Made by a program: the position numbers and the translations under genes | Origin: an uncultured Lachnospiraceae bacterium | GTDB taxonomy: Bacteria; Bacillota; Clostridia; Lachnospirales; Lachnospiraceae | Assembly (NCBI GenBank): GCA_947167135.1 | Contig: CAMVGV010000003.1 | Span: 20,337-84,336, forward strand | DNA: 64,000 bases | Reading direction: 5' to 3' | The notes under the pieces: model-generated | Database searches by the model: none | What the model saw: the letters and a program-made list of their open reading frames with translations, nothing else | What the model was told of the DNA's origin: nothing | Shown: in pieces, positions 50,363 through 58,619 of the stretch | How positions within the stretch are numbered: position 1 is the first letter of the stretch | How the letters are laid out: the number at the start of each line of letters is the position of its first letter

Positions 50363-50492
50363 GTCATCCTGAGCGTAAGCGACGCATATCCCACATCGGA
50401 GATGTGGGATGCCGCCCCGGCGAGGGGTTGCGAAGCAACAGAAAGGATCTTTCCTCAGGCAGTAGAAGATTCTTCGCTTCGCTCAGAATGAC
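50363..50492. repeat. Inverted copy of the repeat cassette at 49101-49322
   Basis: Read on the minus strand this runs GTCATTCTGAGCGAAGCGAA, then AAAGATCCTTTCTGTTGCTT, CTCGCCGGGGCGGCATCCCA, the GATGTGGGAT hairpin, and CGCTCAGGATGAC. That is the order found on the plus strand inside the MITE, with one shorter middle. The two copies therefore flank the DeoR gene in opposite orientation. Confidence 0.8.
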
Positions 50493-50564
50493 ATAGTGCA
50501 GTCTCAGAATGACATAATGCAGTCTCAGAATGACATAGTGAAGTCTCAGAATGACATAGTCATG
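50482..50564. repeat. Four-unit 21-bp tandem repeat
   Basis: Units CTCAGAATGACATARTGMAGT at 50482, 50503 and 50524, and a last shorter one from 50545. It is an amplification of the REP-like tail directly upstream of the rhamnulokinase leader. It fills the rest of the gap between deoR and rhaB. Confidence 0.85.
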
Positions 50565-50591
50565 AAAACAGCTTTAATAGAGGAGGAAAAC

Positions 50592-52025
50592 ATGAACAAA
50601 TATCTTGCCATCGATTTCGGTGCCTCCAGCGGAAGGCACATCATAGGCACAAAGGAAAACGGAAAGATAGTATTAAAGGAGATACACCGTTTTGATAACG
50701 GACCTAAGAAGAAAAACGGCCATCTCTGCTGGGATACCGACTATCTTTTTAATGAGATCAAAAAGGGCTTGAAAAAATGCGCTGAAGCCGGAGAAAAGCC
50801 CGATTACCTCGGTATAGACACCTGGGGAGTGGATTTCGTGCTCCTTGATAAGGACGGACAGGTCCTCGGCGACCCCGTGAGCTACAGGGATTCCCGTACA
50901 AAGGGGATGGATGAAGAGGTTTATAAGATCATACCGGAGGAAAAGCTCTATGAGAGGACCGGAATACAGTATGCCATATTCAATACGATCTACCAGCTTA
51001 TGGCAATAAAGAAAAATGATCCCGAAATAATGGAAAAGGCAGAGACCCTTCTTATGCTTCCGGATTACTTCCAGTATCTGCTTACCGGCGTTGCAATGAG
51101 TGAATATACTGAAGCCACCACATCGAACCTTGTGGATCCGAAGACCTGCCAGTGGGACTATGAGCTTATTGAGAAGCTCGGCTTCAAGAGGTCCTTATTT
51201 AAGGAACTGGTTATGCCGGGAACGGTTGTAGGTTCCCTTAAGAAGGAGCTTCAGGAGGAGATTGGCTTTGACTGCACCGTTATCAAGGCTGCAAGCCACG
51301 ATACCGCATCTGCGGTGATGAGCGTTCCCACAACTGACGAAAAGGATAATCTCTATATAAGCTCCGGAACCTGGTCTCTTATGGGTGTAGAAAACCGCGA
51401 AGCGATCTGCACACCGGAGAGCCACGCCGCCAATCTTACAAACGAAGGCGGCTATGAGTACAGGTACAGGTTCTTAAAGAATATTATGGGTCTCTGGATA
51501 ATCCAGCAGGTCCGCCATGAGACAGGTGATAAATATAACTGGGATGAGCTCAGCAAGATGGCGTATTCAAAGCTTGACTTCCCTTCACGGGTCAATGTGG
51601 ATGATGACTGCTTCCTGGCACCGGAGAATATGACAGAAGAGATAAAGGCTTTCTGCGGAAGGAACGGACAGAAGGTTCCCGAGGGAATAGACGAGGTTGC
51701 AAGCGTTGTTTACCAGAGTCTTGTGGATGCCTACGGACGTACGATCACGGAGATAGAGGATATAGTGGGCAGGAACTTCAGCGCCATTCATATAGTGGGA
51801 GGCGGATCCATGAATCCCTTCCTGAACAGCCTCACCGCAAGGAAAACAGGACGCAGGGTCGTTGCGGGTCCCGGGGAAGCCACAGCTATAGGAAATATAG
51901 TCGCCCAGATGATAAAGGGCGGAGATTTCAAGGATCTTAATGAAGCGAGGAAGTGTATCTATGAAAGCTTCGGTGTAAAGGAATACCCTGCTGACGGTGA
52001 TATAATAGCAGGTGGAAAGCTCTGA
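50592..52025 (+). CDS. rhaB: Rhamnulokinase
   Basis: FGGY-family kinase phosphorylating L-rhamnulose at O1. 477 residues, start behind AGGAGG. Phosphate-1 loop IDFGASSGRHIIG, then the RhaB-typical IDTWGVDFVLLD and YRDSRT, the SHDTASAV catalytic-Asp motif, and IVGGGSMNPFLN. It supplies the substrate for the encapsulated class II aldolase. Rhamnose isomerase and mutarotase are not in this window. The repeats upstream leave no obvious promoter close by. Confidence 0.93.
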   Translation: MNKYLAIDFGASSGRHIIGTKENGKIVLKEIHRFDNGPKKKNGHLCWDTDYLFNEIKKGLKKCAEAGEKPDYLGIDTWGVDFVLLDKDGQVLGDPVSYRDSRTKGMDEEVYKIIPEEKLYERTGIQYAIFNTIYQLMAIKKNDPEIMEKAETLLMLPDYFQYLLTGVAMSEYTEATTSNLVDPKTCQWDYELIEKLGFKRSLFKELVMPGTVVGSLKKELQEEIGFDCTVIKAASHDTASAVMSVPTTDEKDNLYISSGTWSLMGVENREAICTPESHAANLTNEGGYEYRYRFLKNIMGLWIIQQVRHETGDKYNWDELSKMAYSKLDFPSRVNVDDDCFLAPENMTEEIKAFCGRNGQKVPEGIDEVASVVYQSLVDAYGRTITEIEDIVGRNFSAIHIVGGGSMNPFLNSLTARKTGRRVVAGPGEATAIGNIVAQMIKGGDFKDLNEARKCIYESFGVKEYPADGDIIAGGKL

Positions 52026-52096
52026 TACCTTTCAAGGGAAGGGATAAGTGTGATTCCTGCAGAGGATGACAATCCTGGCAGAAAGGAGTTGATTTT

Positions 52097-53707
52097 ATGA
52101 AATCTTATGAAATGAACTGTGATCTGAATGAAATACCTAAGGCTATAGATTTTGCGAGGAATGAATTACAGAAAAAACGGGTGGAAAAATCAACGTCTGT
52201 CAGAAGTCTTCTTGCTCTGGAAGAATTGCTTGTCAAGTTCATTAAAAATTCTTCTCCGGAGGAAAAGCTGACCGTCAGTGCCAGAGGTGTATTGGGGGGA
52301 TTGGCTTTTCAGGTTGTCGGCAAGGGAAACGGTTTTGATATAGATGATATTAAGCAGGAGCTATTACTTCAAAATAAACCTGTGGATAATGATGATGACA
52401 ATCTGAATGTCAATAATGTCATCGGTTCACTGGTTGATCATCTGATGGGCGACGGCATATCCCTTTCACACAGCAAGGGCGTCAACAGGGCAGTTCTCAA
52501 GGTAAAGCAGTCTTCCCTGGCTCTTCAGATTTTTGTTGCCCTGGTACTTGCCATTATTGCCGGATTATTACTCCAAGGCAATGCGGAACTGACGGTAACC
52601 TACATTAAGCCCTTTGGTACTATCTTCTTAAATCTCGTTAAGTTTATTGTATGTCCGATTGTTCTTTTCTCGATAATGAGCGGGATTGTTTCAATGAAGG
52701 ATATCGGGCAGATTGGTAAGATAGGTGGAATTACGGTTTTTTATTACCTGGTCACAACCGCATTTGCCATAACGATAGGTCTGGCTGTCAGTTCGGTGTT
52801 TAAATCATTCTTTCCGGTTATTTCCACAACGGAGCTCGCTTATGAAGCCCAGGAATCAAAAGCCGGAATGGATGTGCTGGTTGATATTTTCCCGTCTAAT
52901 TTTCTTGGACCCATTGTAAATGCAAATATGCTTCAGGTTATTGTAATGGCGCTTATTATAGGCTTTGCGATCGTTCAGCTCGGAGAAAAAGCTGAGGGGG
53001 CGGTAGATGGCATTAACCTCTTAAATGACATCTTTATGAAATGTATGGAGATGATTCTGAAGCTGTCACCTGTCGGTGTGTTCTGCCTGCTGACACCCGT
53101 TATCGCAGCAAACGGACCGGAGGTTATAGGTTCTTTGGCAAAGGTTCTGATCATAGCTTATCTATGCTTCTTCCTTCATGCTGCAATTGTCTACTCGACA
53201 GCTGTCGCCGTAGTGGGAAAGATGAGCCCTCTTAAATTCTTTAAGGGTGTATTACCTGCAATGATGTTTGCTTTTTCAAGTGCATCTTCAGTGGGAACTC
53301 TGCCGGTTAATATGGAATGTACTGAAAAGCTGGGGGTTCCAAGGCAGATCTCGAGCTTTGTTTTGCCGCTCGGTGCAACGATAAATATGGACGGGACAGC
53401 GATTTACCAGGGAGTATGTGCAATCTTCATTGCGTCCTGCTACGGAATTGATCTGACCCTGGAACAGATGGTTACAATAGTTCTGACCGCAACACTTGCT
53501 TCAATAGGTACTGCCGGTGTGCCGGGCGCGGGAATGGTTATGCTCGCCATGGTTTTAACGTCCGTGGGACTGCCTGTAGACGGGATCGCACTTGTAGCAG
53601 GCGTTGACAGAATATTTGATATGGGCAGGACGACACTTAATATTACCGGTGATGCTTCCTGTACAGTTATCGTTTCCAGATTTAGTGATACAAACGCCAA
53701 TATATAA
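52097..53707 (+). CDS. DAACS symporter fused to N-terminal ATPase-like domain
   Basis: A 536-residue protein. From about 140 onward it is a dicarboxylate/amino acid:cation symporter: LVKFIVCPIVLFSIMSGI, SASSVGTLPVN (the HP1 serine-rich tip), GATINMDGTAIYQG (TM7 NMDGT motif), and IGTAGVPGAG (HP2). The first ~135 residues are soluble and resemble a degenerate histidine-kinase/RsbW-type ATPase fold: MNCDLNEIPKAIDFARNELQ, LALEELLVKFIKN at the N-box position, GKGNGFDIDDI, and GVNRAVLKVKQ joining the first membrane helix. It follows rhaB by 71 nt and precedes a terminator, so it is probably co-transcribed. The substrate is unknown. Third-position usage looks more AT-rich than its neighbours. Confidence 0.85.
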   Translation: MKSYEMNCDLNEIPKAIDFARNELQKKRVEKSTSVRSLLALEELLVKFIKNSSPEEKLTVSARGVLGGLAFQVVGKGNGFDIDDIKQELLLQNKPVDNDDDNLNVNNVIGSLVDHLMGDGISLSHSKGVNRAVLKVKQSSLALQIFVALVLAIIAGLLLQGNAELTVTYIKPFGTIFLNLVKFIVCPIVLFSIMSGIVSMKDIGQIGKIGGITVFYYLVTTAFAITIGLAVSSVFKSFFPVISTTELAYEAQESKAGMDVLVDIFPSNFLGPIVNANMLQVIVMALIIGFAIVQLGEKAEGAVDGINLLNDIFMKCMEMILKLSPVGVFCLLTPVIAANGPEVIGSLAKVLIIAYLCFFLHAAIVYSTAVAVVGKMSPLKFFKGVLPAMMFAFSSASSVGTLPVNMECTEKLGVPRQISSFVLPLGATINMDGTAIYQGVCAIFIASCYGIDLTLEQMVTIVLTATLASIGTAGVPGAGMVMLAMVLTSVGLPVDGIALVAGVDRIFDMGRTTLNITGDASCTVIVSRFSDTNANI

Positions 53708-53710
53708 AAC

Positions 53711-53755
53711 AATCAGGATAACCCACCACTTTTAGGTGGTGGGAATATCCTGATT
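53711..53755. terminator. Strong hairpin terminator, probably bidirectional
   Basis: AATCAGGATA (53711-53720) pairs with TATCCTGATT (53746-53755), and inside it CCCACCAC (53722-53729) pairs with GTGGTGGG (53736-53743). It lies between the convergent symporter and the unknown minus-strand gene. The T-rich tract is better on the minus-strand side. Confidence 0.85.
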
Positions 53756-53773
53756 TGTTGATCAGTTAAAAGA

Positions 53774-54190
53774 TCATAACGGAGGCAGGTACTCATTCCA
53801 GTCCCCGTTATAGGAAACGGACTGTTCAAAGAAGGCTATTAATCCCGGATAGGCACTTTCGTATCTGTGCTTTCTTTTTTCTGCATCGGTAAGTATATCG
53901 TCGGATGCTCCCTCCCAGGTATCTCTGTGGCGCACAGACACTATTTTCAGCGCATCCAGATAGCCGAAGAAATCATCATACATAAGGTGATAGCTTAAGG
54001 GTGCCGAAAAGATCTTTGTATTCACCTTTATATAGCAGAATGCAGGGCTGCCGGACGTAAAGCCCACGGCAGGCAGGTCGTCGCCGCTTGACATCGAGTC
54101 CAGTAAGGAGCTTTCCTCCACAACATATTTATTATTTTCATCTTCAGGCTTAATAAGCATAAGCCTTGTAATCTTCTGATCTTCAGACAT
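53774..54190 (-). CDS. Unknown conserved-looking protein, 138 aa
   Basis: Start at 54190 (MSEDQKITRLMLIKPEDENN) with AAGGATAAGGA upstream. The frame opens further back only because it runs through a REP-like repeat. The protein is soluble, with YVVEESSLLDSMSSGDDLPAVGF, a central FCYIKVNTKIFSAPLSYHLMYDDFFGYL, and an acidic end WNEYLPPL. No motif I recognise. It is transcribed divergently from the GH2 gene. Confidence 0.65.
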   Translation of the reverse strand: MSEDQKITRLMLIKPEDENNKYVVEESSLLDSMSSGDDLPAVGFTSGSPAFCYIKVNTKIFSAPLSYHLMYDDFFGYLDALKIVSVRHRDTWEGASDDILTDAEKRKHRYESAYPGLIAFFEQSVSYNGDWNEYLPPL

Positions 54191-54266
54191 TTTTTTCCTT
54201 ATCCTTATTTTGTAATTTTTTTGCGATTCGTTTAATTCGATCTTCCGGCAGCATATGCGGTCTTTT

Positions 54267-54315
54267 GTCATTCTGAGCGAAGCGAAGAATCTTAAAGATC
54301 CTTCCTCAGGATGAC
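54267..54315. repeat. Palindromic double REP-like element
   Basis: A head GTCATTCTGAGCGAAGCGAA is followed by AATCTTAAAGATCC and an inverted tail CCTCAGGATGAC, so the ends are near-complementary (GTCATYCTGAG with CTCAGGATGAC). It lies upstream of the 138-residue ORF. Confidence 0.75.
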
Positions 54316-54377
54316 AGAAGAAACATCCGGCGCTTTTTACGGTTGTACTCAGTATAACACAAATTTCCACCGCGTGT

Positions 54378-54383
54378 TATAAT
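54378..54383 (+). promoter_or_regulatory. Extended -10 box of the GH2 gene, apparently leaderless
   Basis: TGT-TATAAT ends 7 nt before the ATG at 54391. The -35 region is weak (ATAACA at 18-nt spacing), as tolerated with an extended -10. An earlier in-frame ATG at 54385 lies only one base after the -10 box and should not be transcribed. Confidence 0.55.
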
Positions 54384-54390
54384 TATGGTC

Positions 54391-56076
54391 ATGACAAGAC
54401 TGTTTACGGAAGCCGGGGAGAAACTGTATAAGGACGAAGTAAGGATTCCCTGGGACCGTCATCCGAGACCCCTTATGGAAAGGGACTCCTTCTTAAATCT
54501 CTGCGGATGGTGGGATTTTTCTGTATATCATAACGCTTCTCCATATCCGGTTAAAGAAAAGAGGATCCGTGTTCCTTTTCCGCCGGAGTCGATTCTTTCA
54601 GGCATTGAAACCCATTTCCCCGAGGGGGCAGAGCTAATATATGAAAGAGAGATCGTAATACCTGAGGGCTTTCGTGATGAAAAGCTGCTTCTCCATATTG
54701 ATGCCGCGGACCAGCATGCGGAGGTCTTTATTGACGGAAAAAGCTATGGAAGACATAGCGGGGGATATGAGCATTTCACCGTGGATATAAGTGACGCTCC
54801 GGACAGGTTCCGGTTAAGGATAGTTACGGTGGACGATCTGAGAGATCTCAGGGAGCCTTACGGTAAGCAGAGGATAAAGCGGGGCGGTATGTGGTACACG
54901 CCCTTTTCGGGCCTTTGGCAGAGTGTCTGGATAGAGAGCGTAAGGGAGATCCACGTTGAAAACATAGTGATAAAGACCGATACGGAAAAGGCTTGTATTT
55001 CCACGGAGGATCAGCGCCATAACGGAATCGTCACAGTTTACGGACCTTCCGGTGAGGAAAGCTTTGATCTTGTCCGGGGAAGAGCGGTTATCAGTCCGGG
55101 AGTGAAAAGAAACTGGACACCGGATGACCCCTATCTCTATCATTTCAGTCTTTCCCTTGACAGCGGGGACAGGGTACGTTCCTACTTTGCTCTTAGGAAG
55201 ATCAGTATAGACAGCGTGGACGGGGTAAAGAGGATATTCTTAAACGGAAGTCCATACTTTTTTAACGGTGTCCTGGATCAGGGCTACTATAGTGACGGGA
55301 TATCAACACCTGCGGATCCCAGTCTTTTTGAATCCGATATAAAAACACTTAAAAGCCTGGGCTTTAATACCTTAAGGAAACACATAAAGGTGGAGAGCGA
55401 TCTCTATTATGCTGCCTGCGACCGTCTCGGAATGGTGGTTTTCCAGGATATGGTCAATAACGGGCATTACTCCTTTTTCCTGGATACGCTGCTCCCGAAC
55501 ATAGGCTTTCCTGAAAGGGATGACACCCATTCAAGGGAGGACAGACAGATACGGGATACCTTTAAGAAACGCGCGGTGGAAACAGTGAGGCAGCTAAGAT
55601 CCTTTCCCTGTATCCTGTACTGGACAGTATTCAATGAGGGCTGGGGACAGTTTGACTCGGAGGAGATCTACGGAGAGATAAAGAAAATGCTTCCGGATTC
55701 GATCATAGATTCCGCTTCCGGCTGGTTTGATATGGGGAAAAGCGATGTTTTAAGCCTTCATAGATACAATGAAAAGTATATTTTCGAGCCTTCGGACAGA
55801 CCCATAATCCTTTCGGAATGCGGAGGTTTCGCCTGCAGGGCGGAGGGACACTTATATAATCCGGGCAAGGTCTATGGCTACGGAACCCTGAAAAGCTTCG
55901 GGAAGCTGGAACAGAGAATAAGGGAGCTTTATGAAGAGGAGATCAAACCGGCCATAAAGTACGGACTTTCGGGTTCGATCTATACCCAGGTGTCAGACGT
56001 TGAGGATGAGGTGAACGGGATCTTAAGCTATGACAGAAGGGTCGTGAAGATAAAGGAAAGGATAGAGGTGCCATGA
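54391..56076 (+). CDS. Glycoside hydrolase family 2 enzyme
   Basis: A retaining beta-glycosidase (beta-galactosidase or beta-glucuronidase type), 561 residues and cytoplasmic, with no signal peptide. Jelly-roll sugar-binding domain (about 20-170: LNLCGWWDFSVY, ELIYEREIVIPEGF, LLHIDAADQHAEVFIDGK), an immunoglobulin-like domain, then the TIM barrel. The acid/base Glu is in VFNEGWGQFD (about residue 410) and the likely nucleophile in ILSECGGF (about 470). It is shorter than LacZ. Unexpectedly, it is coupled by an ATGA overlap to cobalamin genes. Substrate specificity cannot be told from sequence. Confidence 0.9.
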   Translation: MTRLFTEAGEKLYKDEVRIPWDRHPRPLMERDSFLNLCGWWDFSVYHNASPYPVKEKRIRVPFPPESILSGIETHFPEGAELIYEREIVIPEGFRDEKLLLHIDAADQHAEVFIDGKSYGRHSGGYEHFTVDISDAPDRFRLRIVTVDDLRDLREPYGKQRIKRGGMWYTPFSGLWQSVWIESVREIHVENIVIKTDTEKACISTEDQRHNGIVTVYGPSGEESFDLVRGRAVISPGVKRNWTPDDPYLYHFSLSLDSGDRVRSYFALRKISIDSVDGVKRIFLNGSPYFFNGVLDQGYYSDGISTPADPSLFESDIKTLKSLGFNTLRKHIKVESDLYYAACDRLGMVVFQDMVNNGHYSFFLDTLLPNIGFPERDDTHSREDRQIRDTFKKRAVETVRQLRSFPCILYWTVFNEGWGQFDSEEIYGEIKKMLPDSIIDSASGWFDMGKSDVLSLHRYNEKYIFEPSDRPIILSECGGFACRAEGHLYNPGKVYGYGTLKSFGKLEQRIRELYEEEIKPAIKYGLSGSIYTQVSDVEDEVNGILSYDRRVVKIKERIEVP

Positions 56077-56846
56077 TAGATTTTGTGGGGGCGGGACCCG
56101 GAGCAAAGGATCTAATAACCGTGAGGGGGATGGAGCTACTTAAAAAAGCCGACCTTATCATATATACCGGGAGCCTTGTTAATCCGGAGCTTCTTCAGTA
56201 TGCCTCCAAGGAAACGGAGATCTATGACAGCTCCGAAATGGACCTTGATAAGATTATGTCGCTTATGATAGAAGCCCATAGAGAGGGGAAAAACGTGGTC
56301 CGTCTCCACACCGGGGATCCCGCTCTCTACGGAGCCATAGGGGAGCAGATCAGGATACTTGAAGAAAACCGTATTGAATACGGCTACTGTCCGGGGGTCA
56401 GCTCCTTATTCGGAGCAGCGTCGGCATTAAAAAAAGAGTTTACGGTACCAGGAGGGAGCCAGAGCCTCATTATCACAAGGATGGAGGGTCGTACAGAGGT
56501 GCCGGATAGCGAAAGGATCAGGAGCCTCGCATCCCATCATTCCTCGATGGCGGTCTTTTTGTCCGCAAGGATGATAAGGGAGCTTTCAGATGAGCTTATG
56601 GCAGGGGGATACGGAGCGGATAGCCCGGCAGCCATAGTATATAAGGCCACCTGGGAGGATGAAAGGGTTATATATACTACGGTTAAGGAGCTTCCGGAGG
56701 CTGCGGAGAAAAACGGTATAAGTAAGACCGCGATAATATTCACCGGAGACTTTTTATCCGACGGAGCCTTTACGGAAAATGTCAGGTCAAAGCTTTACGC
56801 CCCGGCGGGGGGAGAGCGTATGAAAGCCCTGGCACCTTCTAAATAA
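56073..56846 (+). CDS. cbiF: Cobalt-precorrin-4 C11-methyltransferase
   Basis: SAM-dependent methyltransferase of the anaerobic (early-cobalt) B12 pathway. 257 residues with the uroporphyrin-methylase fold: MIDFVGAGPGAKDLITVRG, IYTGSLVNPELL, VRLHTGDPALYGAIGEQ, and YCPGVSSLFGAASALKKEFT. It overlaps the GH2 stop by 4 nt. cbiG-cbiH follows after 2 nt. Confidence 0.95.
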   Translation: MIDFVGAGPGAKDLITVRGMELLKKADLIIYTGSLVNPELLQYASKETEIYDSSEMDLDKIMSLMIEAHREGKNVVRLHTGDPALYGAIGEQIRILEENRIEYGYCPGVSSLFGAASALKKEFTVPGGSQSLIITRMEGRTEVPDSERIRSLASHHSSMAVFLSARMIRELSDELMAGGYGADSPAAIVYKATWEDERVIYTTVKELPEAAEKNGISKTAIIFTGDFLSDGAFTENVRSKLYAPAGGERMKALAPSK

Positions 56847-56848
56847 TT

Positions 56849-58615
56849 ATGAAAAAGATCACGGTTTTTTCTTTCAGCGAAAAAGGAAACAGGGTAAATC
56901 TGGAAATAGCGGAGCTCCTGTCATCGGACGCAGAGGTTGAGAGCAGCCTCCAGAGTGCAGATGCAGGTTCATTAGTGGAGCGGACGGAAAGGGCATTTAG
57001 GGGGGATGCTCTTATATTTGTGGGAGCGGCAGGCATAGCGGTAAGGGCCATCGCACCCTTTATAAGGAGTAAGGATAAGGATCCTGCAGTGATCGTTATA
57101 GATGAATTAAAGCAGCATGTGATACCCATCCTGTCCGGTCACCTGGGAGGCGCGAATGACCTCGCAAGGAGCCTTGCTGAGCTTCTTTCCGCGGAAGAGG
57201 TGATAACGACCGCTACGGATATAAATAAGGTTTTCGCCGTTGACAGCTTTGCTTCCGAAAGGGGGATAGGGATAGAAAACCCCGAAAGGATAAAGGATGT
57301 TTCCGCTGCTCTTTTACGGAATGAGGAGGTCGGGATCTCCCTTTCCCCATTCTTAAGCGATATTTTTCCAAAAACCCTTCATCTCGTGCCGAAGTGCCTC
57401 TGCCTCGGTGTCGGGTGCAGGAAGGGAACGGAATATGATAAGCTGAAAAGCTTTATTCTGGATTTTCTAAAGGACAGGAATATTTCCCTTTCAGCGGTAT
57501 CCGATATCGCCACAATAGATATAAAAAGGAATGAGGCAGCGATAAAGCGCTTTGTCGATGAGCATAATCTCGGACTCAGGTTTTTTACCGCAGAGGAGCT
57601 GAAGGATCTTCCGGATTCCTTTGGGTTTTCGGAATCTGACTTTGTATTGGAAAAAACCGGTGTTTCAAATGTGTGCGAAAGAAGCGCGGTAAAAAGAGCC
57701 CTGGAGCTTGGTGGTGAGGGACGGGTAAGTCTTCTTGAAAAAAAGCAGGTGTCCGGGGGAATGACCCTTGCAGTGGCTTTATATGACGGAACCGGAGGGA
57801 CAGGGGATATTCATCCCGAAGGAGAAAAACCCGGCGAAGATCCGGGAAAAAGCTGCGAAGATCCGGAAAAAAGCGGCAGCGGCAGAGGCTCGATATCCGT
57901 GGTTGGGATCGGACCGGGGAGTCCCGATAAGCTGACTCCTGAGGCAGGAAGAGCCATAATAAAGGCGGATATCGTCATAGGCTACAGGGTGTATACAGAG
58001 CTTATAAAGGAGCTTACGGAGGGAAAGACCGTTATTTCTTCTGAAATGCGTAGGGAACGTGAGCGCTGCGGGAAAGCCCGGGAATACGCGCTTAAGGGAA
58101 ACAGGGTGGCCGTTGTCTGCAGCGGGGACGCAGGAATTTACGGAATGGCCGGACTGATTTTCGAGGTATGCGCAAACGATCCGGATATTGAGGTGACGGT
58201 CATTCCCGGGATCACCGCAGCCCTTGCCGGAGGAGCCTTACTTGGTTCACCTCTTACAAATGATTTTTCCGTGATATCCTTAAGCGATCATCTGACGGAC
58301 AAGGAAACCATAAATAAAAGGCTACGGGCAGCGGGGGAGGCAGACCTCGTAACCGTACTCTATAATCCGAAGAGCAGGGTAAGGCAGGACAGCCTAAAGG
58401 AGGCCGTAGAGATACTTATGGAAAGGGTGCCGCCGGATCGGGTCTGCGGCTATGTGAAAAACATAGGAAGAGAGGGAGAGATTAAAAAGCTCTGTACCTT
58501 AAGGGAGCTCCCGGAAGAAGATATAGATATGTTTACCACTGTTTTCATAGGGAATTCGGATACGGTCATAATTAACGGAAGGATGGTCACAGAAAGGGGC
58601 TACAGGGAAGCTTAG
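56849..58615 (+). CDS. cbiGH: CbiG-CbiH fusion (cobalt-precorrin-5A hydrolase / precorrin-3B C17-methyltransferase)
   Basis: 588 residues combining two steps of anaerobic corrin synthesis. The CbiG part (about 1-320) has VGAAGIAVRAIAPFI, VLSGHLGGANDLAR-like PILSGHLGGANDLAR, and the C-terminal LGVGCRKGTEYDKL domain. A Gly/Glu/Pro/Ser linker of about 25 residues follows. The CbiH part (about 348-588) has SVVGIGPGSPDKLTPEA, CSGDAGIYGMAGLIFE, PGITAALAGGALLGSPL and YNPKSRVRQ. CbiG opens the ring lactone and CbiH makes it, so fusion couples sequential steps. It is followed by cbiC after 4 nt. Confidence 0.94.
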   Translation: MKKITVFSFSEKGNRVNLEIAELLSSDAEVESSLQSADAGSLVERTERAFRGDALIFVGAAGIAVRAIAPFIRSKDKDPAVIVIDELKQHVIPILSGHLGGANDLARSLAELLSAEEVITTATDINKVFAVDSFASERGIGIENPERIKDVSAALLRNEEVGISLSPFLSDIFPKTLHLVPKCLCLGVGCRKGTEYDKLKSFILDFLKDRNISLSAVSDIATIDIKRNEAAIKRFVDEHNLGLRFFTAEELKDLPDSFGFSESDFVLEKTGVSNVCERSAVKRALELGGEGRVSLLEKKQVSGGMTLAVALYDGTGGTGDIHPEGEKPGEDPGKSCEDPEKSGSGRGSISVVGIGPGSPDKLTPEAGRAIIKADIVIGYRVYTELIKELTEGKTVISSEMRRERERCGKAREYALKGNRVAVVCSGDAGIYGMAGLIFEVCANDPDIEVTVIPGITAALAGGALLGSPLTNDFSVISLSDHLTDKETINKRLRAAGEADLVTVLYNPKSRVRQDSLKEAVEILMERVPPDRVCGYVKNIGREGEIKKLCTLRELPEEDIDMFTTVFIGNSDTVIINGRMVTERGYREA

Positions 58616-58619
58616 GACA

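Noticed and set aside
50482..50564. CRISPR-like repeat
   Set aside because: Contiguous 21-bp tandem units with no spacers; derived from the REP-like family.
54191..54390. Cobalamin riboswitch ahead of the GH2-cbi operon
   Set aside because: The region is a REP-like palindrome and a promoter ending at the ATG; no B12-box-like sequence is seen.
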